From the NCBI GenBank assembly GCA_040387515.1, contig JAZKDP010000027.1:1-30179 (forward strand): 30,179 nt of DNA, written 5' to 3'. Position numbers and translations under genes: made by a program. The notes beneath the pieces are model-generated. The model did not search any database, had not been told where the DNA came from, and saw only the letters and a program-made list of their open reading frames with translations. This stretch comes from Methylotenera_A sp040387515. Lineage in GTDB: Bacteria; Pseudomonadota; Gammaproteobacteria; Burkholderiales; Methylophilaceae. Positions 1-8,429 of this stretch are shown piece by piece (the first letter of the stretch is position 1; every line of letters begins with the position of its first letter).

Positions 1-104
1 TTCATCGCCGCTTCTTGATCTGCTGCTGCAAGTGCTACCATTGGCAGTGCCAATGTAGCGCTTGCAACTAAGCCTAGAGCTAGCTTGATTGTATTGAATT
101 TCAT
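1..104 (-). CDS. N-terminus of an exported small protein (partial, runs off left edge)
   Basis: Only the first 34 codons are in the window. They begin at ATG 104-102 with a clear GGAG Shine-Dalgarno at 111-114, six bases away. The peptide starts MKFNTIKLALGL and continues through a hydrophobic stretch to an ALA/AAD junction, a classic Sec signal peptide with cleavage near residue 26-27. The few mature residues (ADQEAAM) would suit a small periplasmic protein such as a monohaem cytochrome c, but no haem motif is visible, so the function is unassigned. It is divergent from pip. Confidence 0.7.
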   Translation of the reverse strand, partial: MKFNTIKLALGLVASATLALPMVALAAADQEAAM

Positions 105-390
105 TTTTATCTCCAAAGTGATATTACTAAGGGTTAATTAAAAGTAAACTCTAACTTAAATTATTTATGCACAATTATTTTGAAAACTTTGCGCACGGAA
201 TACAAAATTAAGGTTTAATTTCTCCACATTTTTCATGTGAGATGTGCAATATAAAACAAGTAATTGTTAATTGCAACACTTTAGTTACAATTTAGTAACA
301 AATTCTCAAGTTATTTTAAAATCTATTATTAACTTTTTTTGCAGCCATTAAAATACTCAATAAAATCAAATAGAAAGCATGTAAATCCAA
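105..390. other. AT-rich divergent intergenic region
   Basis: This gap of about 290 bases lies between the leftward exported-protein gene and pip and must hold both promoters. It is very AT-rich with many TTAA and AATT tracts. I see no open frame of note, no strong hairpin and no convincing paired -35/-10. Confidence 0.5.
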
Positions 391-1377
391 ATGCCAGAAG
401 CGCCTTACAATTTGTATCCAGAACTAGAGCCTTTTAACAAAAACTGGCTCAAAGTAGACAGTTTTCACCAGATATACTATGAAGAATGCGGAAATCCTCA
501 TGGCATACCAGTGATTTTTTTACATGGTGGCCCAGGAAGTGGCTGCAACCCGACTCAGCGTCGTTTTTTTGACCCAAAACATTATCGCATCATTCTATTG
601 GACCAGCGCGGTTGTGGCCGTAGCCTGCCAGTTGGCGAAGTGAGATTCAATACAACAGACGATTTAGTGAGCGACATTGAGAAATTACGTACGCATTTAG
701 GCATTAACACTTGGCACGTATTTGGTGGTTCATGGGGCAGCACGCTGGCACTGGCATACGCGGTTAAACATACTAACCAAGTCATTTCTTTGATGTTGCG
801 CGGCATCTTTTTAAGTCGCCCATCTGAATTAAACTGGTTTCTGGGCGATGTGCAACATTTTTACCCTGAAGTTTGGCACAAGCTGATTAGCTATTTGCCA
901 GCAGATAAGCAAAACGAGGTATTAGACGCTTACGCACAATTGATTTTTAATGATGATATTCGCATCAGCTCAGCAGCGGCAATACAATGGAATGCCTTTG
1001 AAAATGCAATTATGCGACTAAAAGCTATAACAAATGACTCATCGCAAGAAGAGGCAATTAAAACAGCAGAACAGTTACAAAAAGAGCAGGCTACAGAAGT
1101 GGCGCGGGCACGTGTGCAAATACATTACATTCAACACCAATGTTTTATTGATGGCGAAACGCTATTAAATCAAGCCGCAATATTGGCAAGTATTCCGACG
1201 ATTATTGTACAAGGACGTTATGATATGGTATGCCCACCGCAAACCGCTTGGGCACTGCATCAAGTAATGCCGCATGCGCAGTTTACAATGGTGGCTGATG
1301 CTGGACATTCCGCCATGGAGCCTGGCGTTACCAGTGCGCTGGTGGCAGCGACAGAGCAGTTTAAATCGCTCCGTTAA
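391..1377 (+). CDS. pip: Proline iminopeptidase (alpha/beta hydrolase, peptidase family S33)
   Basis: A cytoplasmic serine peptidase that removes N-terminal proline from short peptides. At 328 residues it matches the usual 310-330 of the family. Visible motifs are the oxyanion loop HGGPG (45-49), the family signature DQRGCGRS (71-78), and the nucleophile elbow GGSWGS (112-117) with Ser114. The likely rest of the triad is Asp278 in GRYD and His306 in AGHSAMEP. The ATG at 391 is preceded by only a weak AGAAAG at 372-377. The next gene follows after 33 bases and is probably co-transcribed. No missing catalytic residue was seen. Confidence 0.93.
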   Translation: MPEAPYNLYPELEPFNKNWLKVDSFHQIYYEECGNPHGIPVIFLHGGPGSGCNPTQRRFFDPKHYRIILLDQRGCGRSLPVGEVRFNTTDDLVSDIEKLRTHLGINTWHVFGGSWGSTLALAYAVKHTNQVISLMLRGIFLSRPSELNWFLGDVQHFYPEVWHKLISYLPADKQNEVLDAYAQLIFNDDIRISSAAAIQWNAFENAIMRLKAITNDSSQEEAIKTAEQLQKEQATEVARARVQIHYIQHQCFIDGETLLNQAAILASIPTIIVQGRYDMVCPPQTAWALHQVMPHAQFTMVADAGHSAMEPGVTSALVAATEQFKSLR

Positions 1378-1410
1378 TATGTTGCGTTAAATTTTAAGAG
1401 AAAAATTTAA

Positions 1411-2772
1411 TTGGCTAAACCTTTACCTCAAGACGTTAAAAATCCTTCTGCTGAAAAAAACTCAGCTGAAGATAATATTGCGCTGAATAAAGTGATTATT
1501 AATAAATTATCGCGCATTAAAAATCTCGCGCAGCACCCTGCTTTTTTGAAGCCACTTGCAACTTATGCCAGCCATGAATACGCAACTCCACTATTTGTAT
1601 TGCGCGAAACATTAGGCGGATTTGCGCGCCACAACATATTAAGCTTATCGGCTTCATTATCGTTTTACGCGCTATTTGCCTTAATCCCATTAATTCTGCT
1701 CATTTTCTTTTTATTAAGCCACCTAGTATTTTCATCCGATTACGCCATAGTTAAATTAGCAATTCTTACGGGCAATTTAGTACCAGACTTTAGTAATAAA
1801 ATCATGACAGAAGTCTATCGCGCGACGCAAACAAAAGCAGCGTGGGGCGCTTTGGGTATATTTGTGCTGTTATGGACAGTCACCCCACTGGCGGCCAATA
1901 TGCGCTCTGCGTTTTACACGATTGCGACGATGGTCGAAGCACCGTCTTACTTTAGGCGCAAAATTAAAGATGTTCTGTCTGTATTAGGGATTTTACTGCT
2001 GTTTTTTCTGTTCACATTTGCTGGCTTCATGATTGAAAAAATCGTACGCTTTCTAGCTTTACACTTGCCTGTTTTAGAAATCAACCTTGTTGGTTCGATT
2101 AGTACCTTAGTGCTGATTACCCTGTTAATTGCCGTTTTTTACAAAATATTTTTTCCCATGCGCATCGCCTTTGCGCATTTATTTTTAGGCGCCAGCTTAA
2201 CCGCTTTATTATGGATATTAATGCGGCCAGCATTTGGCTTATTTTTATCGATTAACGAAAATTATGGTGCTATTTTTGGCAGCATGAAAGCCATGTTTGT
2301 GTCCATTACTTGGCTGTATCTAAATTTTGCGGTATTTTTACTGGGCATCGAACTCATCGCCACTTTGCGCAAAAAAGATGTGTTGTTGCTTAAAGGTTTA
2401 TTTAATGGCATGCCCAGCAAATCCAATTACATCGAAACCTTAATGCGCCGCTATGGGCACACGCTAAGGCAAGGTGAAACGATTTACGCGCGTGGTAATA
2501 CCGAGCGCAACTTATATTATGTAGTGGATGGCAGCGTTAACCTGATTGATAACGGTACTATAGTACGCGAGCTGAATGCTGGTGATTATTTTGGCGAAAT
2601 GGCCATGTTAAGCGAAAAACCAACAATGGCTGATGCGATTGTTGCTTCAGCCGAAGCGCGTATTATTGTGATTTATGCGGAATATATTGATACGATGATG
2701 GCCGATGAACCAAGAGTCGCCGTGCAGTTATTAAAACGTATGGCGGCAAGATTACAAAATAGCTTTAATTAA
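1411..2772 (+). CDS. YihY/BrkB-family membrane protein with C-terminal cyclic-nucleotide-binding-like domain
   Basis: The start is TTG, because an in-frame TAA lies directly before it and no nearby ATG exists. Residues 70-325 are the YihY/virulence factor BrkB domain, once misnamed ribonuclease BN. About six membrane helices are visible (roughly 75-107, 146-170, 186-208, 226-248, 253-280 and 294-318). Residues 345-450 form a Crp-like cNMP-binding fold (GETIYARGNTERNLYYVVDG, then GDYFGEMAML). In ligand-binding members the phosphate cassette continues with P-R-S/T-A; here it reads P-T-M-A (404-407), so the phosphate-clamping Arg is Thr405. The module may therefore be structural or bind something else. 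YihY transport function is not established. Confidence 0.88.
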   Translation: MAKPLPQDVKNPSAEKNSAEDNIALNKVIINKLSRIKNLAQHPAFLKPLATYASHEYATPLFVLRETLGGFARHNILSLSASLSFYALFALIPLILLIFFLLSHLVFSSDYAIVKLAILTGNLVPDFSNKIMTEVYRATQTKAAWGALGIFVLLWTVTPLAANMRSAFYTIATMVEAPSYFRRKIKDVLSVLGILLLFFLFTFAGFMIEKIVRFLALHLPVLEINLVGSISTLVLITLLIAVFYKIFFPMRIAFAHLFLGASLTALLWILMRPAFGLFLSINENYGAIFGSMKAMFVSITWLYLNFAVFLLGIELIATLRKKDVLLLKGLFNGMPSKSNYIETLMRRYGHTLRQGETIYARGNTERNLYYVVDGSVNLIDNGTIVRELNAGDYFGEMAMLSEKPTMADAIVASAEARIIVIYAEYIDTMMADEPRVAVQLLKRMAARLQNSFN

Positions 2773-2814
2773 CTACGCTTCACAAAATCAATCATTAAAC
2801 GTAAACAAAACAGC

Positions 2815-4356
2815 ATGGCAAATTTAACCAACTCGCAACCTACACAACAAGAAATCCAACAACTGATTGGGCATCTTAACAACAACCAATTAGCCCAGAC
2901 AGAAAGCCTAGCTAAAAACTTAATTAGCAAACACGCTAATGTTTTTATTTTGCACCATATATTAAGCTTGGCCTTGGATGGCCAGCGAAAATTTACTGAA
3001 TCGGTCATCAGTTATAAAAATGCACTCCAATTACAACCGAATACGCCAGACCTACTGTTTAATTTAGGTATTGCTTTAACGCATATCCAGCGATTGGATG
3101 AAGCCATTGCAACTTACAAAAAAGCCATTCAGATAAAACCGGATTTTTTTGAGGCTTATGGTAACTTAGGAACAGTTTTACAAGCGCAAGGGCAATTAAA
3201 TGCTGCAATTGAAAGCTATCAAAAAGGCTTAAAAATCAATCCACAAGATGCACGCGGCTACTTTAATTTGGGTACAGCGTTACGCGATAATGGCGCATTA
3301 AGCGACGCAGTAAGCAGCTACAAAAAAGCCATTGCGTTATTCCCCAACTATACCGATGCACATAATAATTTGGGTGAAACATTGCGCGATTTAGGCGACA
3401 TGGATATGGCTGTTAATAGCTACCAAGCCGCTTTAACGCTCAACCCAAACCACGCACAGGCTAATTATAATATGGCGGAATTTTGCTACCTTGCCAAACG
3501 TTACTTAGATGCAATCCCTTATTTTAAAGCCTCTCAACTGGATGACTGGCAGGAACGGCAATTATATTGCCTGTACAAAGCAGAAGAATTTGATGCCTTT
3601 AAAGTCAGCAGAGATGCGCTGATTGCAGATGCTTCTCGCAAACACATCTCACCATTTCTAGCTACTTTATCCACTCATTACAGCATTAATTTTAATGAGC
3701 CAGATCCATATAACTTTTGCAAAAACGGTTTAGATTTTGTGTACCAAAAATCGATTCCAGAGTTAGTTCATACGGATTTATTGCAAGCCTTATTAAACGA
3801 CATTAATACCACCGATATTGCAGAGCGTAAGCAAGGCCGCCTAACCAATGGGCAGCAATCAGCTGGCAATTTATTTAAGCGCAACGAAGCATCATTTCAA
3901 ACATTGGCAAGCCTTATAAAAAAAGAGTTTTTGGCATATAAAAATCATTTTTCTGATGCCGATTGTGAACTGATTCAATCTTTTCCTAATGAGTTGGAAT
4001 TTACCAGCTCTTGGTATGTCAAAATGCAGCAAGGTGGACATTTAAGCGCGCATATTCATGAAATAGGCTGGATAAGCGGCGCAGTGTATTTAGCAATGCC
4101 GAGCGTAAATGGATTGGAAGGTGCATTTGAATACGGCACGCATGGTGATGACTATCCGATTAAACACCCAGAAAATCATGCAAAATTTCCTGTTAAACAG
4201 ATTATCCCGAATGTTGGCGACATTGTGCTATTTCCGTCATCACTGTTCCATCGGACAATCCCTTTTAATAGTGTGGATAAGCGCATTTGCATTGCTTTTG
4301 ATTTAAAACCAGCTACGCAAAATGATCTCAACAAAAAACCAAAAAATAGTTATTAA
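2815..4356 (+). CDS. TPR protein with C-terminal 2OG-Fe(II) oxygenase-like domain
   Basis: 513 residues. Residues about 45-245 are five or six tandem tetratricopeptide repeats with the usual Y..LG and A...Y..A pattern, a protein-protein docking scaffold. Residues 396-498 resemble the putative 2-oxoglutarate/Fe(II) dioxygenase family that follows TPRs in many proteobacteria (Pfam 2OG-FeII_Oxy_5 type). They contain AHIHEIGWISGAVYL (412-426), GDIVLFPSSLFHR (468-480) and Arg490. His413 or His415, Glu416 and His479 are candidate metal ligands, and Arg490 a candidate 2OG carboxylate clamp. No signal peptide, so cytoplasmic. The substrate is unknown. No clear Shine-Dalgarno lies before ATG 2815. It is 42 bases after the YihY gene. 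Confidence 0.8.
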   Translation: MANLTNSQPTQQEIQQLIGHLNNNQLAQTESLAKNLISKHANVFILHHILSLALDGQRKFTESVISYKNALQLQPNTPDLLFNLGIALTHIQRLDEAIATYKKAIQIKPDFFEAYGNLGTVLQAQGQLNAAIESYQKGLKINPQDARGYFNLGTALRDNGALSDAVSSYKKAIALFPNYTDAHNNLGETLRDLGDMDMAVNSYQAALTLNPNHAQANYNMAEFCYLAKRYLDAIPYFKASQLDDWQERQLYCLYKAEEFDAFKVSRDALIADASRKHISPFLATLSTHYSINFNEPDPYNFCKNGLDFVYQKSIPELVHTDLLQALLNDINTTDIAERKQGRLTNGQQSAGNLFKRNEASFQTLASLIKKEFLAYKNHFSDADCELIQSFPNELEFTSSWYVKMQQGGHLSAHIHEIGWISGAVYLAMPSVNGLEGAFEYGTHGDDYPIKHPENHAKFPVKQIIPNVGDIVLFPSSLFHRTIPFNSVDKRICIAFDLKPATQNDLNKKPKNSY

Positions 4357-4627
4357 TTGTTGGTGTAGTGTGTCAAAATTAATCATCTTTTGACGAAGTT
4401 TGGACAATCAAATTTCAATAGAAACGACAAAAATGTCCATCTATAAAGATTCAACTTTGTTGCATGCCACACAGCCATTGCTTAGTAATTGATTGCATTG
4501 GATATTTTCATTAATGGCAGGTTTTATTTTCACGCTGTTAATATTGACACTATTGGCTTAAATATTGCTTTAAATATTACTTAAGCTATTCAGTAATAAG
4601 CAGTAATTGCATTTTTAAGGTAACTAA

Positions 4628-5701
4628 ATGATAGAAAACGGACATATGTTCGACGATTGCTCTGTGCTGATTGTGGATGATCAATCCACCAGCAGGACTA
4701 TCCTTTCGCACGTGGTTAAAAACATTAACCCGAAAACTAAAATTATCGAGAAGCACAATCCTGAACAGGCTTTAGAGTGGGCAACCGAACACACTGCCGA
4801 TTTAGTTTTTGTAGATTATGTGATGCCAGAAATGAATGGCATTGATTTTATTCGGCTCCTTAAAACGCTACCTAAATATGACGCGGTTCCAGTGGTGATG
4901 ATTACCATTAAAAAAGATGTGGAAACGCGTTATTCTGCCTTGGATGCGGGCGTGGCTGATTTTGTTAGTAAGCCTGTCGATGTGCATGAGTGCACCGCAC
5001 GAACACGCAACTTATTAACCATGCGCAGCCAGCATATTTCATTGCAAAATAAGAGTGCGCTACTGGAGAGTCTAGTAAAAGCCGCCACCGCCGAAATTAG
5101 AGCGCGCGAAAAAGAAACCTTAATGCGCCTCGCGCGCGCTGGTGAGCATAAAGATTACGATACCGCCTTACATTTGCATCGCATGTCTTTATACAGCCGC
5201 GCAATTGCAGAAGCGATCGGCTTAAATGAGGATGAAGCTGAAGTCATTGAGTTGTCGTCACCACTACATGACATTGGCAAAATTGGTATTCCTGATAGCA
5301 TTTTGCTGAAAAGAGGCCCTTTGGACGAGGAAGAGCTTAAAATCATGCGCAGACATCCGCTTATTGGTTATGAGATTCTGGAAAACAGCCCTTCCAAATA
5401 CCTACAAAAAGGGGGCGAAATTGCACTGGCTCATCATGAGCGCTACGATGGAAGCGGCTACCCATATGCGCTTAAAGGCAACGAAATTCCTTTATCTGCT
5501 CGGATTGTAGCCGTTGCAGATGTATTTGATGCCTTAACCAGTGTGCGTCCATACAAAAAGGCTTGGAGCGTTGATGAAGCGTTTGACTATATTCAAGCGG
5601 AAAGTGGTAAACATTTTGACCCTGAACTAGTCATTGCCATTTGCTCAATTCGCGGCAAAATCGAAAAAATTCTCTACGAACACGCAACAGCGATTCATTA
5701 A
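4628..5701 (+). CDS. rpfG: RpfG-type response regulator, REC-HD-GYP cyclic-di-GMP phosphodiesterase
   Basis: Receiver domain at 10-130, with acidic pair Asp17-Asp18, phospho-acceptor Asp63 (FVDYVMPEMNG) and Lys115 (FVSKP). A linker helix leads to an HD-GYP domain at 165-345 with catalytic LHDIGK (His214-Asp215), HHERYDGSGYP (269-279, GYP at 277-279), and ADVFDALTSVRPYK. All diagnostic HD-GYP motifs are intact, so c-di-GMP hydrolysis is expected. AAGG at 4618-4621 serves ATG 4628. It is first in a tight operon with a receiver gene (28-base gap) and rpfC (8-base gap). This pairing with an RpfC-like kinase supports the RpfG assignment over a generic HD-GYP regulator. A weak hairpin (GTCAAAA at 4372-4378, TTTTGAC at 4388-4394) lies in the leader gap. 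Confidence 0.9.
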   Translation: MIENGHMFDDCSVLIVDDQSTSRTILSHVVKNINPKTKIIEKHNPEQALEWATEHTADLVFVDYVMPEMNGIDFIRLLKTLPKYDAVPVVMITIKKDVETRYSALDAGVADFVSKPVDVHECTARTRNLLTMRSQHISLQNKSALLESLVKAATAEIRAREKETLMRLARAGEHKDYDTALHLHRMSLYSRAIAEAIGLNEDEAEVIELSSPLHDIGKIGIPDSILLKRGPLDEEELKIMRRHPLIGYEILENSPSKYLQKGGEIALAHHERYDGSGYPYALKGNEIPLSARIVAVADVFDALTSVRPYKKAWSVDEAFDYIQAESGKHFDPELVIAICSIRGKIEKILYEHATAIH

Positions 5702-5729
5702 GCATTTAATGAAAGCCTGAATAAGAGCC

Positions 5730-6170
5730 ATGTCGATTAGCAATATCAGAAGCGCTACAACTTTTAAACAAACCGCACTATTGATTGATGATCAGCCAAC
5801 CGTGCTAGACATTCATGCGGCCATTTTAAAATCACTTAAAATGAACCTAAAAATCGTCACCATGACCAATCCTGTAGAGGCCTTGGCATGGATGAAAAAT
5901 AAGCAGGTTGATTTAATCATTACCGATTTTCGTATGCATCAAATGAATGGCATGCAGTTTGTACAAGCGATTAAAAATACCAGCAATGTACTGACAAGAT
6001 CCATCATTGTAGTAACGGTATTAAAAGAAGTCAGCATCCATCAAGAACTGCTAGCTGCAGGTGCTTCGGCCTGCTTAACCAAACCGGTACAAACACTAGA
6101 GCTTGCAAAAATTGCCAAGCAATTATTAGAGCAAAGCAAAGAGTATTATAGTGTTGGGCTAACTGCTTAG
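5730..6170 (+). CDS. Stand-alone receiver (REC) protein between rpfG and rpfC
   Basis: 146 residues consisting of one CheY-like receiver and nothing else. The acidic pair is Asp20-Asp21, the phospho-acceptor is Asp66 in IITDFRMHQMNG, and Lys118 lies in CLTKP, so it should accept phosphate. It resembles the receiver of the neighbouring RpfG: both have DDQ-x-T at the N-terminus, an NP..AL.W helix, and MNG after the acceptor Asp. A duplication of the RpfG receiver is likely. With no output domain, it could be a phosphate sink or an adaptor competing with RpfG for the Hpt of RpfC. In Xanthomonas the middle gene of rpfG-H-C is the membrane protein RpfH instead. Confidence 0.88.
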   Translation: MSISNIRSATTFKQTALLIDDQPTVLDIHAAILKSLKMNLKIVTMTNPVEALAWMKNKQVDLIITDFRMHQMNGMQFVQAIKNTSNVLTRSIIVVTVLKEVSIHQELLAAGASACLTKPVQTLELAKIAKQLLEQSKEYYSVGLTA

Positions 6171-6178
6171 GCATATCT

Positions 6179-8398
6179 ATGACATTTACTAAAATCCAAA
6201 ACTGGTATCAAAGTTCGGCAAGCCATTGTGACCCGCTGGAGTTAGAGCAGGCTGTTACTCGGTTAGCAATCGGTACTTTTTTTACTTTATACCTACTCAT
6301 CTCATTAGCGGTTGGTAAAAGTATCTCACATGGTGAGTTGATCGGTTTTTATTGCTTGGCTGTTTTTGAACTGGCCGCTTTAATTCTGTTAGTTGTCGTT
6401 AGCCAAGCAGAAAAAAAATCGCCCATCAGACGACTATTAGGCAACTGGTTAGATGTGATTGGCACTTCCACTTTTTTATCGTTAAGTGGCGATATCGGCG
6501 TGGTTTTAATCGGTGTTTATTTGTGGGTTACTTTCGGCAACGGCTTCCGTTTCGGCAAAAAATATTTATACCATTCTCAGGTCATCAGTATCATCGGTTT
6601 TTTTGTTGCCACACTGGTGAATCCGTTCTGGGCAGCGCATCAGCCAATCGTCTATGGTTTCCTTTTGATGCTGATTGCCTTGCCAGTCTATGTAGCCAAG
6701 CTAATCGAAAGGCTACATGAAGCCAGAAGCAAGGCAGAAAAAGAAAGCATTCGTGCAGCTGAAGCCAGTATAGCGAAGACACAATTTGTCGCTAATATGA
6801 GTCATGAGATTCGCACTCCGTTAAATGGCATTATCGGCATTAGTACTTTATTTAAAACCACGCCGTTGAATGCCGACCAGCGAGATTTGCTCAAAACTTT
6901 AGATAGCTCTTCTAAACTATTACTTTCACTATTAAACAATGTGCTCGATTTTACTAAAATTGAAGAGCGCAAATTTACCGTTGAACATATTGATTTTTCT
7001 GCGGAAGAAGCAGTTCGCGACACATTAGAAATTTTCCGCTCACAAGCCACAACCAAAGGCATTCAAGTTGGCCTCAGTATTTCAGATGCGCTGCATGCTG
7101 TGAAAGGTGATGCATTTGTCATCCGTCAAGTATTAGCCAACTTAATGGGCAACGCCATTAAGTTCACCGAGAAAGGCAGTGTGACACTTTCGGCAATTAC
7201 CTTGCAAGATGACGGCGCACAAATTCTTGTACGCTTTGAAGTAGCGGATACTGGCACTGGCATTCCTCAAGATAAACAAAACAAAGTATTCGATAGCTTT
7301 ACCCAGGCAGATTCATCCACCACAAGAAAATTTGGTGGTAGCGGCTTAGGCCTGACCATTGCCAAACACATGGTAGAAGCCATGGGCGGTAATTTACAAT
7401 TTCAAAGTACAGAAGGCGTTGGCAGTCGTTTCTGGTTTGATTTAACCCTCGAAAAAGTCGTTGAAAAACACTTACCAAGTGATATGGAACTGGTCAAATC
7501 TGAAACAGAAATTAGCCCAAATATTGTTCAGTCCACAAACGGTATTAAGACACCAAACAGTGTTAACGCGCTGACCAAGCTGAATATATTGGTATGTGAA
7601 GATGAAGCAACTAATCAAAAAATCATCATGCGCCTATTGTCGCTGCCAGGGCATCAAGTCGAAATCGCAGAAAATAGTGATGAAATGCTAGATGCGCTTG
7701 AACGTAGTAAATTTGATTTAGTCATTACCGACTTAAATATGGCTGGCATGAATGGCGCTGATGCCATGAAACTCTACAAATTTACCAATCCGACCGATAC
7801 CAATACACGCTTTATCTTATTTACGGCAGATGCCACGCCTGGTGCCAGACAAATTGCTACTGAAGCTGGATTCGATGCCTTTTTAACCAAACCGATTGAA
7901 GCAGCAACATTATTCAATACCATCGAAAACATCTTGAGTTTGCCAGCCAATACTGCAGATTTATGGATGTCTAATGCACTCAGCGTTCCAGTTGAAACTG
8001 AATCGAACCTTGACCCAAACAACAGTGATCTTGATTTGAATACACTGAAAGAGCTGGAAAAAATTGGCGCTGGTGACGATTTATTTATGCATCGCTTACT
8101 CAGAAATTATTTAAGCGATTCGGATAAACTAATTAACAAGATTGAAACGGCCGTTAAGCAAAAACATTATGGTGAGTTGCACGATTTCTGCCATGCACTT
8201 AAAGGAAACTGCTTAAGCGTTGGTGCAATCAAACTGGCCGCAACAACAGAGTCAATCAGCAAGCTCAGCCGCTCAGTCACTGTAACTCAAAGCGCTGAAA
8301 TGTTAGAGACATTGAGTGCTGACTTTACCCGTTTAACAATTGCAGTTGAAGATTACCTCAGACGGCCGATGAACAAGGCCACCGAGGTAAGTTACTAA
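6179..8398 (+). CDS. rpfC: RpfC-type hybrid sensor histidine kinase (TM-HisKA-HATPase-REC-Hpt)
   Basis: The inner-membrane DSF sensor. Residues 1-28 are a short N-terminal segment, and 29-174 hold about five membrane helices including YLWVTFGNGFRFGKKYL (114-130), typical of RpfC input domains. HisKA phospho-site is His209 in MSHEIRTPLNG. The HATPase has N-box Asn325, G1 ADTGTGIP (356-363) and GGSGLGL (386-392). The receiver spans 468-585 with Asp518 and Lys571. The Hpt domain lies at 620-725 with His672 in DFCHALKGN. At 739 residues with this domain order it closely follows Xanthomonas RpfC. It ends 16 bases from the end of the convergent rpfF. Confidence 0.92.
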   Translation: MTFTKIQNWYQSSASHCDPLELEQAVTRLAIGTFFTLYLLISLAVGKSISHGELIGFYCLAVFELAALILLVVVSQAEKKSPIRRLLGNWLDVIGTSTFLSLSGDIGVVLIGVYLWVTFGNGFRFGKKYLYHSQVISIIGFFVATLVNPFWAAHQPIVYGFLLMLIALPVYVAKLIERLHEARSKAEKESIRAAEASIAKTQFVANMSHEIRTPLNGIIGISTLFKTTPLNADQRDLLKTLDSSSKLLLSLLNNVLDFTKIEERKFTVEHIDFSAEEAVRDTLEIFRSQATTKGIQVGLSISDALHAVKGDAFVIRQVLANLMGNAIKFTEKGSVTLSAITLQDDGAQILVRFEVADTGTGIPQDKQNKVFDSFTQADSSTTRKFGGSGLGLTIAKHMVEAMGGNLQFQSTEGVGSRFWFDLTLEKVVEKHLPSDMELVKSETEISPNIVQSTNGIKTPNSVNALTKLNILVCEDEATNQKIIMRLLSLPGHQVEIAENSDEMLDALERSKFDLVITDLNMAGMNGADAMKLYKFTNPTDTNTRFILFTADATPGARQIATEAGFDAFLTKPIEAATLFNTIENILSLPANTADLWMSNALSVPVETESNLDPNNSDLDLNTLKELEKIGAGDDLFMHRLLRNYLSDSDKLINKIETAVKQKHYGELHDFCHALKGNCLSVGAIKLAATTESISKLSRSVTVTQSAEMLETLSADFTRLTIAVEDYLRRPMNKATEVSY

Positions 8399-8429
8399 AC
8401 AATTTAGCTCAATTTCAAGCAAATTGTTT
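8397..8429. terminator. Possible bidirectional hairpin between rpfC and rpfF
   Basis: AAACAATTT (8397-8405) is perfectly complementary to AAATTGTTT (8421-8429), with a 15-base loop. The dyad spans the stop codons of both convergent genes. It is AT-rich with no strong T tract, so it may be only a weak terminator or a chance dyad. Confidence 0.3.
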
